Shown here piece after piece: positions 16,501-24,337 of a stretch of DNA of 64,000 bases. The position numbers and the translations under genes are program-made. The DNA is from Saprospiraceae bacterium. Its GTDB lineage: Bacteria > Bacteroidota > Bacteroidia > Chitinophagales > Saprospiraceae. The notes beneath the pieces were generated by a model. That model did no database searches, was not told the origin of the DNA, and saw nothing but the letters and a program-made list of their open reading frames with translations. The stretch lies in assembly GCA_016717105.1 (NCBI GenBank), contig JADKGF010000013.1, positions 124,001 to 188,000 on the forward strand, in the 5' to 3' direction. The first letter of the stretch is position 1. Each line of letters opens with the position of its first letter.

Positions 16501-19026
16501 ATGAAAGTCAAAATATCGTTTATTGCCCTTTTAATGGCAGTTTCTACATTTATCACGGCACAATGCAGTATTAATGAATTGCGTGTAGAAGCCACTGAAT
16601 GCAATGTTAGCGGAGAGTTTTTTGTCTTCATAAACTTCAATCATATAGGCACATCGGACCAATTTAAAGTACTTGGCAATGGTAAAAATTATGGTACGTT
16701 TAAATATGATTCTATTCCTGTAAAAATTGGCCCATTAAAAGCTGACTGCCATACCAATTATGAATTTGTTGTGCAGGATTTTGAAAACACAAATTGTTCG
16801 GCTTTCAAAAATTTTGGAACAAAATGTTGTAATGACGAATGTAGTCTCAAATTTTATGATGTAACTGCCAGCGATTGTGTTGACGGAAAATATACATTAA
16901 AATTCAACTTGCATCATGTCGCCCCTGACAATGGTTTCGATTTATATAATAATGGTGTACATTATGGCTATTATCAGTATAATCAGTTGCCATTAACTTT
17001 GAAGGAATTCCCTTCGGATTTGCATGAAACCACCAATAAAATTGTGGCTTGTGCCAATGATAATCCGCATTGCTGTGATACAATATTATTATCTAATCCT
17101 TGTCTTTGCAATATTAGTAAAATCAAAGGTCAGGTTATAGACTGCAATGAAGCTGACAGTACTTTTTCTATAAAATTCACCTTCAAACACCAATTAACTG
17201 CGGATAGTTTTCGTGTAGGCGGCAATAACCATAATTATGGAACATTTGCATATAGTGATCTGCCTATTACCATCAAGAATCTGAAATTTAGCGATTTAAC
17301 AGATTATGAGTTTTTATTTGTAGATAAAAATGACCCATTTTGTTTTGGCTCATATGCATTAGGGTTTGTCACCAATTGCCATTTCCCTTGCACAATTGAT
17401 GATGTACAGGCATTAGTAACAGAATGTAACGATGATGGCAAATTTTATGTTAATCTATTTTTCAAAGAAAAAAATACAAGCATTGCAGGGTTTGAAGTTC
17501 GAGGCAATGGAAAGATTTACGGATCTTATGAATATGGTGAAACTTCCTATAAAATAGGACCACTTGCTGGAGATTGTAAAACGATTTACGAGTTTGTGGT
17601 AAAGGATAAGGAGTTACTAGACTGCTCAGCTTTCACTGCATTGACCAAACCAGTTTGTTGTGACAGCATTTGCCATCTTGGCGAATTGACGATTCACGAA
17701 GTTTGTGTGGATAGCTTGCTCAAAGGTTTTGAATTAAATTTTGGCCATTCCAATACCAGTAAAACATTTATTCTCAAAATAAATGATAAAATTTTAGGTA
17801 CTTATAATTATGCTGATCTACCACTTAAAATCACCGATTTGAGTTTTGGCTTACCAAAGGTAACTATAACCATAAAGGATGCTGAAAAAGGAGATTGTAT
17901 ATTGATCAAAGAATATCTTTTCAGCTGCTCGCCTGCGCCATCGCCTTGCAAATTATATGATATGGTCGTAACTGCGACTGACTGCAATGACAAAGGTGAG
18001 TTTTATGCCAAAGTGAAGTTTTTGTCAAATAACCCAGGAAGTGGTGGCTTTGTAATCAAAGTCAATGGTGTAGTATTCGATACATTACCTTACGGAAAAG
18101 ATGTATATGAAGTTGGCCCATTAAAAGGCGACTGTAGTACAATATATAAGTTTTTCATGTATGATTTGTTTCACCCTGATTGTACTGAAGAATATGGATT
18201 TACAGAAAAAATTTGTTGTAACACTAAGGAATGCTCTATCACTGATATGATTGTGAAGGCAGGCCCGTGTAATGATCATGGTGAATTTTACGCTATTCTT
18301 AAATTTGCTATAAGTAATCCAGGTAATCAAGGATTTATAGTCCGAGTAAATGACGTTAATTTCGATACCCTTCAATATGGTCAAGCGCTTTATGAAATCG
18401 GTCCGTTGAAAGGTGACTGTGCAACATTATACAAATTTCTAATTCTCGACCGCCAGTTTGAATGCCGTGAAGATTATGGATTTACAGAAAAAATTTGTTG
18501 TGAAAATGCAGCTTGTAGTATCAAAGAGCCACTTCTGACATTTTTACCATGCGTAGATAACAAATTTGGTATTCAAATTAATTTTGGACATACTGGAAAT
18601 TCTCCACAATTCAGAGTCAAAGTAAATGGTGTCCTAATAGGTACTTATAATTATGCAGATTTGCCTGTGACAATTCCTGGATTCAAACCAAAGCAACAGC
18701 ATGAAATTGTGATTTGGGATGTTGAAAATGAAGCTTGCAAACTGGTCTTTACTATTCCAGGTATAGAATGTACTTCCGCCACTGAAGAAATTTTGGCGTC
18801 AGGTATAAATATTGGTGTCAGCCAGGACAAAATAAATATAGATGCAACTAAGTCAGGCATCATAGATCGGTTATTTATTTATGACATACAAGGACGACAA
18901 ATATTGGTTGCGAGACCGATGGCGCAGGAATTTTCAGTTCCAATAGACCAATTTATTGCAGGAGTATATGTTATTAGAATACAATTAGGATCTGTATTTG
19001 TCAATAAAAAAATAGTAATACCTTAA
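16501..19026 (+). CDS. Secreted protein with eight cysteine-rich repeats and T9SS sorting tail
   Basis: 841 residues with a signal peptide (MKVKISFIALLMAVSTFITA). Residues about 21-755 consist of eight related units of roughly 90 residues. A typical unit has C-[ST]-I at its start, an ECN(D)xxGEF strand, a GF.V..NG..[YF][GD]T..YG stretch, IGPLKGDC and a closing CC. The last about 80 residues (from GINIGVSQDKIN) look like a Por-type T9SS sorting domain (LFIYDIQGRQIL, GVYVIRIQLG, KKIVIP). It is probably anchored on or released from the surface. I do not recognise the repeat as a named domain; it resembles beta-sandwich adhesin modules with conserved disulfides. Confidence 0.8.
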   Translation: MKVKISFIALLMAVSTFITAQCSINELRVEATECNVSGEFFVFINFNHIGTSDQFKVLGNGKNYGTFKYDSIPVKIGPLKADCHTNYEFVVQDFENTNCSAFKNFGTKCCNDECSLKFYDVTASDCVDGKYTLKFNLHHVAPDNGFDLYNNGVHYGYYQYNQLPLTLKEFPSDLHETTNKIVACANDNPHCCDTILLSNPCLCNISKIKGQVIDCNEADSTFSIKFTFKHQLTADSFRVGGNNHNYGTFAYSDLPITIKNLKFSDLTDYEFLFVDKNDPFCFGSYALGFVTNCHFPCTIDDVQALVTECNDDGKFYVNLFFKEKNTSIAGFEVRGNGKIYGSYEYGETSYKIGPLAGDCKTIYEFVVKDKELLDCSAFTALTKPVCCDSICHLGELTIHEVCVDSLLKGFELNFGHSNTSKTFILKINDKILGTYNYADLPLKITDLSFGLPKVTITIKDAEKGDCILIKEYLFSCSPAPSPCKLYDMVVTATDCNDKGEFYAKVKFLSNNPGSGGFVIKVNGVVFDTLPYGKDVYEVGPLKGDCSTIYKFFMYDLFHPDCTEEYGFTEKICCNTKECSITDMIVKAGPCNDHGEFYAILKFAISNPGNQGFIVRVNDVNFDTLQYGQALYEIGPLKGDCATLYKFLILDRQFECREDYGFTEKICCENAACSIKEPLLTFLPCVDNKFGIQINFGHTGNSPQFRVKVNGVLIGTYNYADLPVTIPGFKPKQQHEIVIWDVENEACKLVFTIPGIECTSATEEILASGINIGVSQDKINIDATKSGIIDRLFIYDIQGRQILVARPMAQEFSVPIDQFIAGVYVIRIQLGSVFVNKKIVIP

Positions 19027-19101
19027 CATACAGATAATTAAAATCATATAATTCATTAACAATTAAGCCCATTTTTTCTGTAAGGTATCAAAAGGTGTTA
19101 A

Positions 19102-19109
19102 TACCTTTG
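19102..19109 (+). promoter_or_regulatory. -7 element TACCTTTG before the Sco1 operon
   Basis: Exact TAnnTTTG, 16 bases before ATG 19125. It supports that start over the upstream in-frame codon. Confidence 0.65.
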
Positions 19110-19124
19110 CAAAAAAGAAATGTT

Positions 19125-19526
19125 ATGTATAAATTATGGTTGATGACCATTTGTTGTTTGTCGATTTGGTCTTGCAAACATCAGCACGGACAGAGCGAGT
19201 CACCCTTGTACAAAGATGTGATGGCCATTCATGATAAAGTAATGCCTGAAATGGGTAAGATTCATAGTCTGAAAAAACAATTGAAGGCCATCGAAGTACC
19301 ACAGGCAAATGAAATCATTTTGGATCATGTTAAAGAACTTAACGATGCCGATGAAGCAATGATGACGTGGATGGCAGACTTCAAAGTGCCTGAAGACCAA
19401 GCACAACATGACGAATATCTTAAAGCTGAAAAAGTTAAAATCCAACAAGTCAGTGACCAAATGTATGGTGCTATGGATAAAGCATCAAAACTGATTGATT
19501 CACTTACCACATTAACAAAGAAGTAA
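19125..19526 (+). CDS. Small helical lipoprotein preceding sco1
   Basis: 133 residues with a lipoprotein signal (CCLSIWSC, lipid Cys at about residue 17). The mature part is almost entirely helical and charged, with conserved-looking MPEMGKIHSLKKQL and DEAMMTWMADFKVP. Bacteroidota often encode such a protein, sometimes labelled viral A-type inclusion protein-like, directly before Sco1. The Met- and His-rich stretches could bind copper, which fits the neighbours but is inference. Its TAA overlaps the sco1 ATG by one base (TAATG), so the genes are coupled. Confidence 0.7.
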   Translation: MYKLWLMTICCLSIWSCKHQHGQSESPLYKDVMAIHDKVMPEMGKIHSLKKQLKAIEVPQANEIILDHVKELNDADEAMMTWMADFKVPEDQAQHDEYLKAEKVKIQQVSDQMYGAMDKASKLIDSLTTLTKK

Positions 19527-20149
19527 TGAACTTTAATTTTCTAGGGATTGCATTCCTTTTTTTGCTTTTCACTGCTTGTAAAAACAACCAACAAACACTA
19601 CCCTTTCTTGGAGAAACAATTGTGGAAAATGGCAAGGAAATCCACCATAAAGTTGGTCAGATAAATCATTACACTCAAGATAGTACTTTATTGACCAATA
19701 AGGATTTGGAGCAGTACATCTATGTTGCGGATTTCTTTTTCACATCATGTCCGTCCATTTGCCCTAAAGTAGCAAAGGAAATGCTTAGGATATATAATGA
19801 AGTAAGCGATAATCCAAATGTAAAATTGGTTTCATTCACCATAGATCCAAAACGCGATACACCCGAAAGATTGCGGCTCTATGCTGAAAATTTGGGTGTA
19901 GATCATAAAAAGTGGTTATTTGTGACAGGTGATAAAGACGAAACATTTGAGCTTGCTAATACTTTTTTTGTAGCGGCATTTGAAGACGCCGAATCACCAG
20001 GTGGATTCGATCATTCTGGAAAAATACTATTAATTGATAAAGAAGGTCATGTACGATCATTTAGTGAAGGTACAGATCCATCTACTACACCAAAATTGAT
20101 TGATGATATCAAGATACTTTCAGAAAGTTATAATACAAAAGGCAAATGA
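19526..20149 (+). CDS. Sco1/SenC copper chaperone
   Basis: 207-residue thioredoxin-fold lipoprotein (signal LFLLFTACKNN). It has the copper-binding FFFTSCPSICPKV (CxxxC) and the distal His in FDHSGKILLIDKEG, plus FTIDPKRDTPERL. Sco proteins deliver copper to the CuA or CuB site of haem-copper oxidases. Encoded between a helical lipoprotein and a cytochrome c with ATG/stop overlaps on both sides, it is probably an assembly module for an oxidase outside the window. Confidence 0.9.
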   Translation: MNFNFLGIAFLFLLFTACKNNQQTLPFLGETIVENGKEIHHKVGQINHYTQDSTLLTNKDLEQYIYVADFFFTSCPSICPKVAKEMLRIYNEVSDNPNVKLVSFTIDPKRDTPERLRLYAENLGVDHKKWLFVTGDKDETFELANTFFVAAFEDAESPGGFDHSGKILLIDKEGHVRSFSEGTDPSTTPKLIDDIKILSESYNTKGK

Positions 20150-20526
20150 AATATATATTTTTGATAATATTTGCCTTAAGTATTGTTTCATGCAATAACA
20201 CACCATACGTTCAGGGCAAAAGGCTTTTTGCAGCAAACTGCGCAAATTGCCATATGGAAGATGGTTCAGGATTAGGAGAATTGATACCGCCACTCAACAA
20301 ATCTACTTTGTTAGGACAGGCATCGATGGTTTGCATTGTCAAAAATGGAATCAAAGACACTTTGTTTAAAGATTCTACATACCTCTTGAAAGAAATGCCT
20401 TCATTCTCTCATCTGAGTGCCACAGAAGTAACAAATATAATTAATTTTATAAATTACAAGTGGCAGCCATCATTTAAAGAAATTACAATTTTGGATGTTG
20501 AACAAGCATTAAAGACTTGTCAATAA
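20146..20526 (+). CDS. Lipoprotein c-type cytochrome
   Basis: 126 residues with a lipoprotein signal (LSIVSCNNT) and one haem motif CANCH, with the Met ligand probably in KEMPSFSHLS. It resembles the small monohaem cytochromes that donate to terminal oxidases. ATG overlaps the sco1 stop (ATGA). The C-terminal 25 residues (ITILDVEQALKTC) extend past the usual cytochrome fold. Confidence 0.87.
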   Translation: MKYIFLIIFALSIVSCNNTPYVQGKRLFAANCANCHMEDGSGLGELIPPLNKSTLLGQASMVCIVKNGIKDTLFKDSTYLLKEMPSFSHLSATEVTNIINFINYKWQPSFKEITILDVEQALKTCQ

Positions 20527-20546
20527 ATATTAATAAACATAACGAA

Positions 20547-21374
20547 ATGACATTAACATTTGGCTTTTCGCCTTGTCCCAATGATACATTCATGTTTGAT
20601 GCTATTGTCAATAAAAGAATAGATTTACAAGGTTTGACATTTGATTTCATTATAGATGATGTGGAGCATCTCAACAAAATTGCAATCAATCATCAGCCCG
20701 ATGTCACCAAAATGAGTTTTAATGCTTTCACCAAAATTCATGACCGTTACCAACTGCTTACTAGTGGTGCAGCTTTGGGAAACAATTGTGGGCCGTTGTT
20801 AATTTCAAAATTACCTTTGGAAGCTAAAGGTGTTGAAAACCTAAGAATAGCAGTACCCGGATATAACACAACGGCATTTCTACTTCTGAAATATGCATTG
20901 CCTAAAGCAAACAATTTCAAAGAATTTGTTTTTTCGGAAATAGAAAATGCTGTACTTACTGGTGAAGCAGATGCGGGCCTTATCATTCATGAAAACAGAT
21001 TTACTTATCAGTTGAAGGGCTTGCACAAAGTCATGGACCTTGGGGAATATTGGGAACAGAAAACACTTCATCCCATTCCTTTGGGTGGAATTGCCATCAA
21101 GCGATCATTACCTATAACGGTCAAAAAAAAGGTGAATAGTATTTTGTTCAATAGTATAAAATTTGCCTTCGAAAATCCTGATATTTCTATGCCTTTCGTG
21201 GCAAAACATGCACAAGAAATGGACCCAATTGTCATGAAGTCGCACATAGATTTATATGTGAATACCTATTCGCAGGAATTGGGTGAAAAAGGTCGAAATG
21301 CAATATATAGCCTGTTTCGGATCGTAAATCCTGAAATTACAAATAGTGAATTATCTGAACTTTTTGTTGAGTAA
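20547..21374 (+). CDS. mqnD: 1,4-dihydroxy-6-naphthoate synthase
   Basis: Periplasmic-binding-protein-fold enzyme of the futalosine menaquinone pathway. It converts cyclic dehypoxanthinylfutalosine to 1,4-dihydroxy-6-naphthoate. It starts with the diagnostic GFSPCPNDTFMFDAI and shows MSFNAFTKI, PGYNTTAFLLLK and EADAGLIIHENRFTY. The 275-residue length is normal. ATG 20547 is chosen because it starts the family's MTLTFGFSPCPND. It is 20 bases downstream of the cytochrome gene. Its presence shows that the organism makes menaquinone by the futalosine route. Confidence 0.9.
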   Translation: MTLTFGFSPCPNDTFMFDAIVNKRIDLQGLTFDFIIDDVEHLNKIAINHQPDVTKMSFNAFTKIHDRYQLLTSGAALGNNCGPLLISKLPLEAKGVENLRIAVPGYNTTAFLLLKYALPKANNFKEFVFSEIENAVLTGEADAGLIIHENRFTYQLKGLHKVMDLGEYWEQKTLHPIPLGGIAIKRSLPITVKKKVNSILFNSIKFAFENPDISMPFVAKHAQEMDPIVMKSHIDLYVNTYSQELGEKGRNAIYSLFRIVNPEITNSELSELFVE

Positions 21375-21408
21375 CTATTTGATACGAATTGTTTGACTAA
21401 TAAATTAT

Positions 21409-21945
21409 TTACTTGAATTCTGTAAAAAAGTGTCTGAGTTCAAGTGCATTTTCTGGCTTCAACTTACCAGCCAAAATCAATCTCAGTTCTCTCCTGCGTG
21501 AAGCCACTTCAAAGTGCTTTTTTTCTTCATTCGTAATAGGAATGACAGGTGGCACTTTTATAGGCCTTCCTGTACTTTTATCTAGCGCTACAAATGAAAA
21601 ATAAGCATGGTTAGATTGTCGCGGATTGGCACCTGTAATATCAGCAGCAGATACTTCTACAAAAATCTCAACCGTAGTATTAAATGCCCTTGTAACCTGA
21701 GCAGTAAGTGTGATTACATCACCCAAATGAATAGGCTCATGAAAGGAAATATGATCAACGGAGACTGTGGCCACAAGCGATTCAGTATGACGTGCAGCAC
21801 ATACCGCACAAGCTATATCCATCCACCGCATCAGGTAGCCACCCATGAGATTTCCCATAGGATTAGTGTCATTTGGCATGATCATTTCGGTCATTACAGT
21901 CTTTGATGCACTAACTAATTTGCCTTCCAAAACTTGTTCTTCCAT
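21409..21945 (-). CDS. Acyl-CoA thioesterase (hotdog fold)
   Basis: 178 residues. One hotdog domain of the BACH/YciA type: NPMGNLMGGYLMRWMDIACAV with the catalytic Asp, and VATVSVDHISFHEPIHLGD. It hydrolyses acyl-CoAs; chain-length preference cannot be read from sequence. A basic, helical C-terminal extension (FEVASRRRELRLILAGK) is usual in Bacteroidota homologues. It lies 10 bases downstream of lipB on the same strand and is probably co-transcribed with it. Confidence 0.85.
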   Translation of the reverse strand: MEEQVLEGKLVSASKTVMTEMIMPNDTNPMGNLMGGYLMRWMDIACAVCAARHTESLVATVSVDHISFHEPIHLGDVITLTAQVTRAFNTTVEIFVEVSAADITGANPRQSNHAYFSFVALDKSTGRPIKVPPVIPITNEEKKHFEVASRRRELRLILAGKLKPENALELRHFFTEFK

Positions 21946-21955
21946 TATAGAATAT

Positions 21956-22678
21956 TTATTTTATTAATTCAAAATCAAACAATTCACTAAATATCGTAGC
22001 CAACCTATCACCAACATCTTGCAAATTATGCGCATATCCAGTTTCTATGGCTAGCGAAGTTACCGATTTATTGTAATCTTGGATACCACAAGGAATGATT
22101 TTATCAAAATATGATAAGTCTGTATTTACATTAAATGCAAATCCATGCAATGTCACCCATCTGGACATGTGCACACCTATTGCACAAATTTTTCTGTATT
22201 TATCTGATTTGTTATCAGGTGGCAACCAGACACCAGTATTTTCGGGTATTCGAATTCCTTCAAGGTCAAATTCTGCAATTAACTTTATTATTGCTTCTTC
22301 CAAATATCTAACGTACTTATGTACATCATTAAAAAATTCGTCGAGATCAAAAATCGGATATCCTGTAATCTGCCCAGGTCCATGATATGTAATATCTCCG
22401 CCACGGTTTATCTTAAAAAATTCGATTTCATCTTCTTGGAGTGCTTGTTCCGATAGTAAAAGATGATCCATACTTCCACTTTTCCCTAAGGTGAAAACAG
22501 GAAAATGTTCACAAAAGATCAATTGATTTTCTTGTTTCAACAAAATACTATTTTCAGCATTTGTGCGTCTAAAATCCAACTTTCGGGTTACTAGATTTTG
22601 GTGGATGCTTGTCTGGATATCCCAAACTTCTTTATATTTCTTATCTTTTATCCAACTGAAATACACGGTGGGTTTCAT
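21956..22678 (-). CDS. lipB: Lipoyl(octanoyl) transferase
   Basis: Transfers octanoyl from acyl carrier protein to lipoyl domains. Motifs: RGGDITYHGPGQITGYPIFDL, the catalytic Lys region KICAIGVHMSRWVTLHGFAFNVN and the catalytic Cys in IPCGI. Start ATG 22678 gives 240 residues. The longer frame (22711) is rejected because a -7 box (TACCTTTG) sits at 22683-22690, only 5 bases from this ATG, which implies a leaderless or nearly leaderless mRNA. Confidence 0.92.
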   Translation of the reverse strand: MKPTVYFSWIKDKKYKEVWDIQTSIHQNLVTRKLDFRRTNAENSILLKQENQLIFCEHFPVFTLGKSGSMDHLLLSEQALQEDEIEFFKINRGGDITYHGPGQITGYPIFDLDEFFNDVHKYVRYLEEAIIKLIAEFDLEGIRIPENTGVWLPPDNKSDKYRKICAIGVHMSRWVTLHGFAFNVNTDLSYFDKIIPCGIQDYNKSVTSLAIETGYAHNLQDVGDRLATIFSELFDFELIK

Positions 22679-22682
22679 TTCG

Positions 22683-22690
22683 CAAAGGTA
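22683..22690 (-). promoter_or_regulatory. -7 element TACCTTTG abutting lipB
   Basis: Exact TAnnTTTG on the minus strand, with only 4 bases between it and the lipB ATG. Confidence 0.55.
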
Positions 22691-22838
22691 AGTAAAAAAA
22701 CAACCAACCAACCTTCAATTTTAATATTTTCACAATGCATTGTCATTCAATTCATTAAAAAATATACAATAATTTTCTATCATTTTTTTGGTAAATCGAA
22801 GCAATCCCTTTACCTTAGTGTCATATAAATTAATAATC

Positions 22839-22985
22839 ATGTCAAAATATAAAGTCCGACATACGCCAAAGCATGATGTGCAAAGTGCTCAAGATGTGAA
22901 AGAAGAAAAAAAATTCTTTAAGGTAGCTATAATTGTTACTTTGGTTTTTATAGTGTTAATCTATTTGATTTTCAACTATATATAA
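22839..22985 (+). CDS. 48-residue single-pass membrane protein
   Basis: Short protein with a charged N-terminus (MSKYKVRHTPKHDVQSA, then DVKEEKKFF) and one strong C-terminal membrane helix (VAIIVTLVFIVLIYLIFNYI). ATG 22839 is preceded by TACCTTAG at about 22811, a near match to the -7 consensus. No family recognised. The composition, promoter-like element and clean hydrophobic segment favour a real gene. It could be a tail-anchored accessory subunit, but nothing nearby says of what. Confidence 0.55.
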   Translation: MSKYKVRHTPKHDVQSAQDVKEEKKFFKVAIIVTLVFIVLIYLIFNYI

Positions 22986-23040
22986 TAGTTAATTCACATT
23001 GATATCCACTTATATTTCTAAGTAATTTTACATTTATTAG

Positions 23041-24096
23041 TTACCATTGAGGGCAAAAATGGTCTTCATTGTGGTGCTCTCCGATGTAAATTATAGAAAA
23101 TTCAAGGGAAGAAAGGGATCTTCTGTCATTAACTAATGTACTCAAGTTTTGGTCATAACTAAAACCTAAAATAAAATTACTCATTTCAAATCCTACCATG
23201 CCAATAATTGATTCCATACCGTAATTGTTATAATTTTTTACACCACGAATATAAGGACCAATAAGGAAATACTGACCACTTGTTTTGGACAATTTATATC
23301 TAAATGTTGCTCCTAAGTTCAATTCGGTATTTGGACCTTGCACTAACACATTTGCTCTAGGTTGGAGAGACATTCTTTCACTTGTTTTTATTGAAGCTCC
23401 TGTATGCAGACTCCATTTGGCATGCAGAATATCAGATTTTATAACATTTGGGTCAATTACATCTGCCGAGTTGTAAAAGGAAAGATTAGGTTTATTCATA
23501 TGGAAATATCCTATCCCAGCATGAAAACTAAATGATTTTGATGGCGTAATACTATAATATAAACCAGCACTTAAATCAGAAAAAGCTTTATTGTTTACTG
23601 GGAAATTTTCACCACTAGCATTTGTATAACCATCTATTGCATTGAATTGATCCTGAAATGTTAGGTCTTCATAGTTTAATGATTTCTGAAAAATTCCACC
23701 TTGAAAACCTAACCCAATGTATTGTTTTGTCCTATAATCAAGTGCTTTGTGATACGCTGCAGTAAGCACTATTTGATTTGTATTATAGTCAAAAGTAGAT
23801 ACTCTATCTCCAAAGAAAGTAATGCCTAATGCAACTATATCAGATAGATTTTTTTTATTGCTAAAATTCAATTCAAATTTGACATCACCACTAATTGCGA
23901 AGGTTCGTAATGGATCATCAACAGCCGATCTCCACTGGTCTCTATAAATAGATGATATACGAAAAGTTCCAGAATATGTACCGGCAATAGCAGGATTTAG
24001 TGTTAGTGGTGATGCGTAAAACTGGGAGAAATGTGGGTCCTGAGCCTGAAGATTTAATTGTAGAGAAATCGCAAACATCAAAATCAAACTTCTCAT
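23041..24096 (-). CDS. PorP/SprF family T9SS outer-membrane protein
   Basis: About 351 residues with a signal peptide (MRSLILMFAISLQLNLQAQ) and the family start DPHFSQFYASPLTLNPAIAGT, followed by a beta-barrel-like body (GLGFQGGIFQKSL, LNLGATFRYKLS, GFSYDQNLSTL). PorP/SprF proteins are 14-stranded outer-membrane partners of type IX secretion and gliding, often dedicated to giant SprB-like cargo. Start: the open frame extends to 24162, but a -7 box at 24160-24167 excludes that Met. MRS at 24096 gives the best signal peptide (24132 is the alternative). The giant T9SS proteins just downstream in the window may be its cargo. Confidence 0.85.
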   Translation of the reverse strand: MRSLILMFAISLQLNLQAQDPHFSQFYASPLTLNPAIAGTYSGTFRISSIYRDQWRSAVDDPLRTFAISGDVKFELNFSNKKNLSDIVALGITFFGDRVSTFDYNTNQIVLTAAYHKALDYRTKQYIGLGFQGGIFQKSLNYEDLTFQDQFNAIDGYTNASGENFPVNNKAFSDLSAGLYYSITPSKSFSFHAGIGYFHMNKPNLSFYNSADVIDPNVIKSDILHAKWSLHTGASIKTSERMSLQPRANVLVQGPNTELNLGATFRYKLSKTSGQYFLIGPYIRGVKNYNNYGMESIIGMVGFEMSNFILGFSYDQNLSTLVNDRRSLSSLEFSIIYIGEHHNEDHFCPQW

Positions 24097-24159
24097 TTGA
24101 AATTTCACTAATTTACTATCAATATTCACCATAGAATGTGTTTGAATTAATATTAACTG

Positions 24160-24167
24160 CAAAAGTA
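24160..24167 (-). promoter_or_regulatory. -7 element TACTTTTG before porP/sprF
   Basis: Exact TAnnTTTG on the minus strand. It overlaps the most upstream Met codon and so excludes it. Confidence 0.6.
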
Positions 24168-24261
24168 CACAAAATATTTTCGAGGTAGCAAATATATTAA
24201 TAAAGGTCTGTGTTAATGTGTCATTACTTATTTACATCTAATTTTAATTTTCTTTGCAAAC

Positions 24262-24298
24262 AAAAAATCCACTTCCCAATTTTACTCAGGAAGTGGAT
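24262..24298 (-). terminator. Rho-independent terminator of giant T9SS gene A
   Basis: Ten-base inverted repeat ATCCACTTCC / GGAAGTGGAT followed on the minus strand by six T. It lies 40 bases past the stop of gene A. Confidence 0.85.
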
Positions 24299-24337
24299 AA
24301 TTATTTGAACTTAAACTCTCCAATTATTAAATATCGC

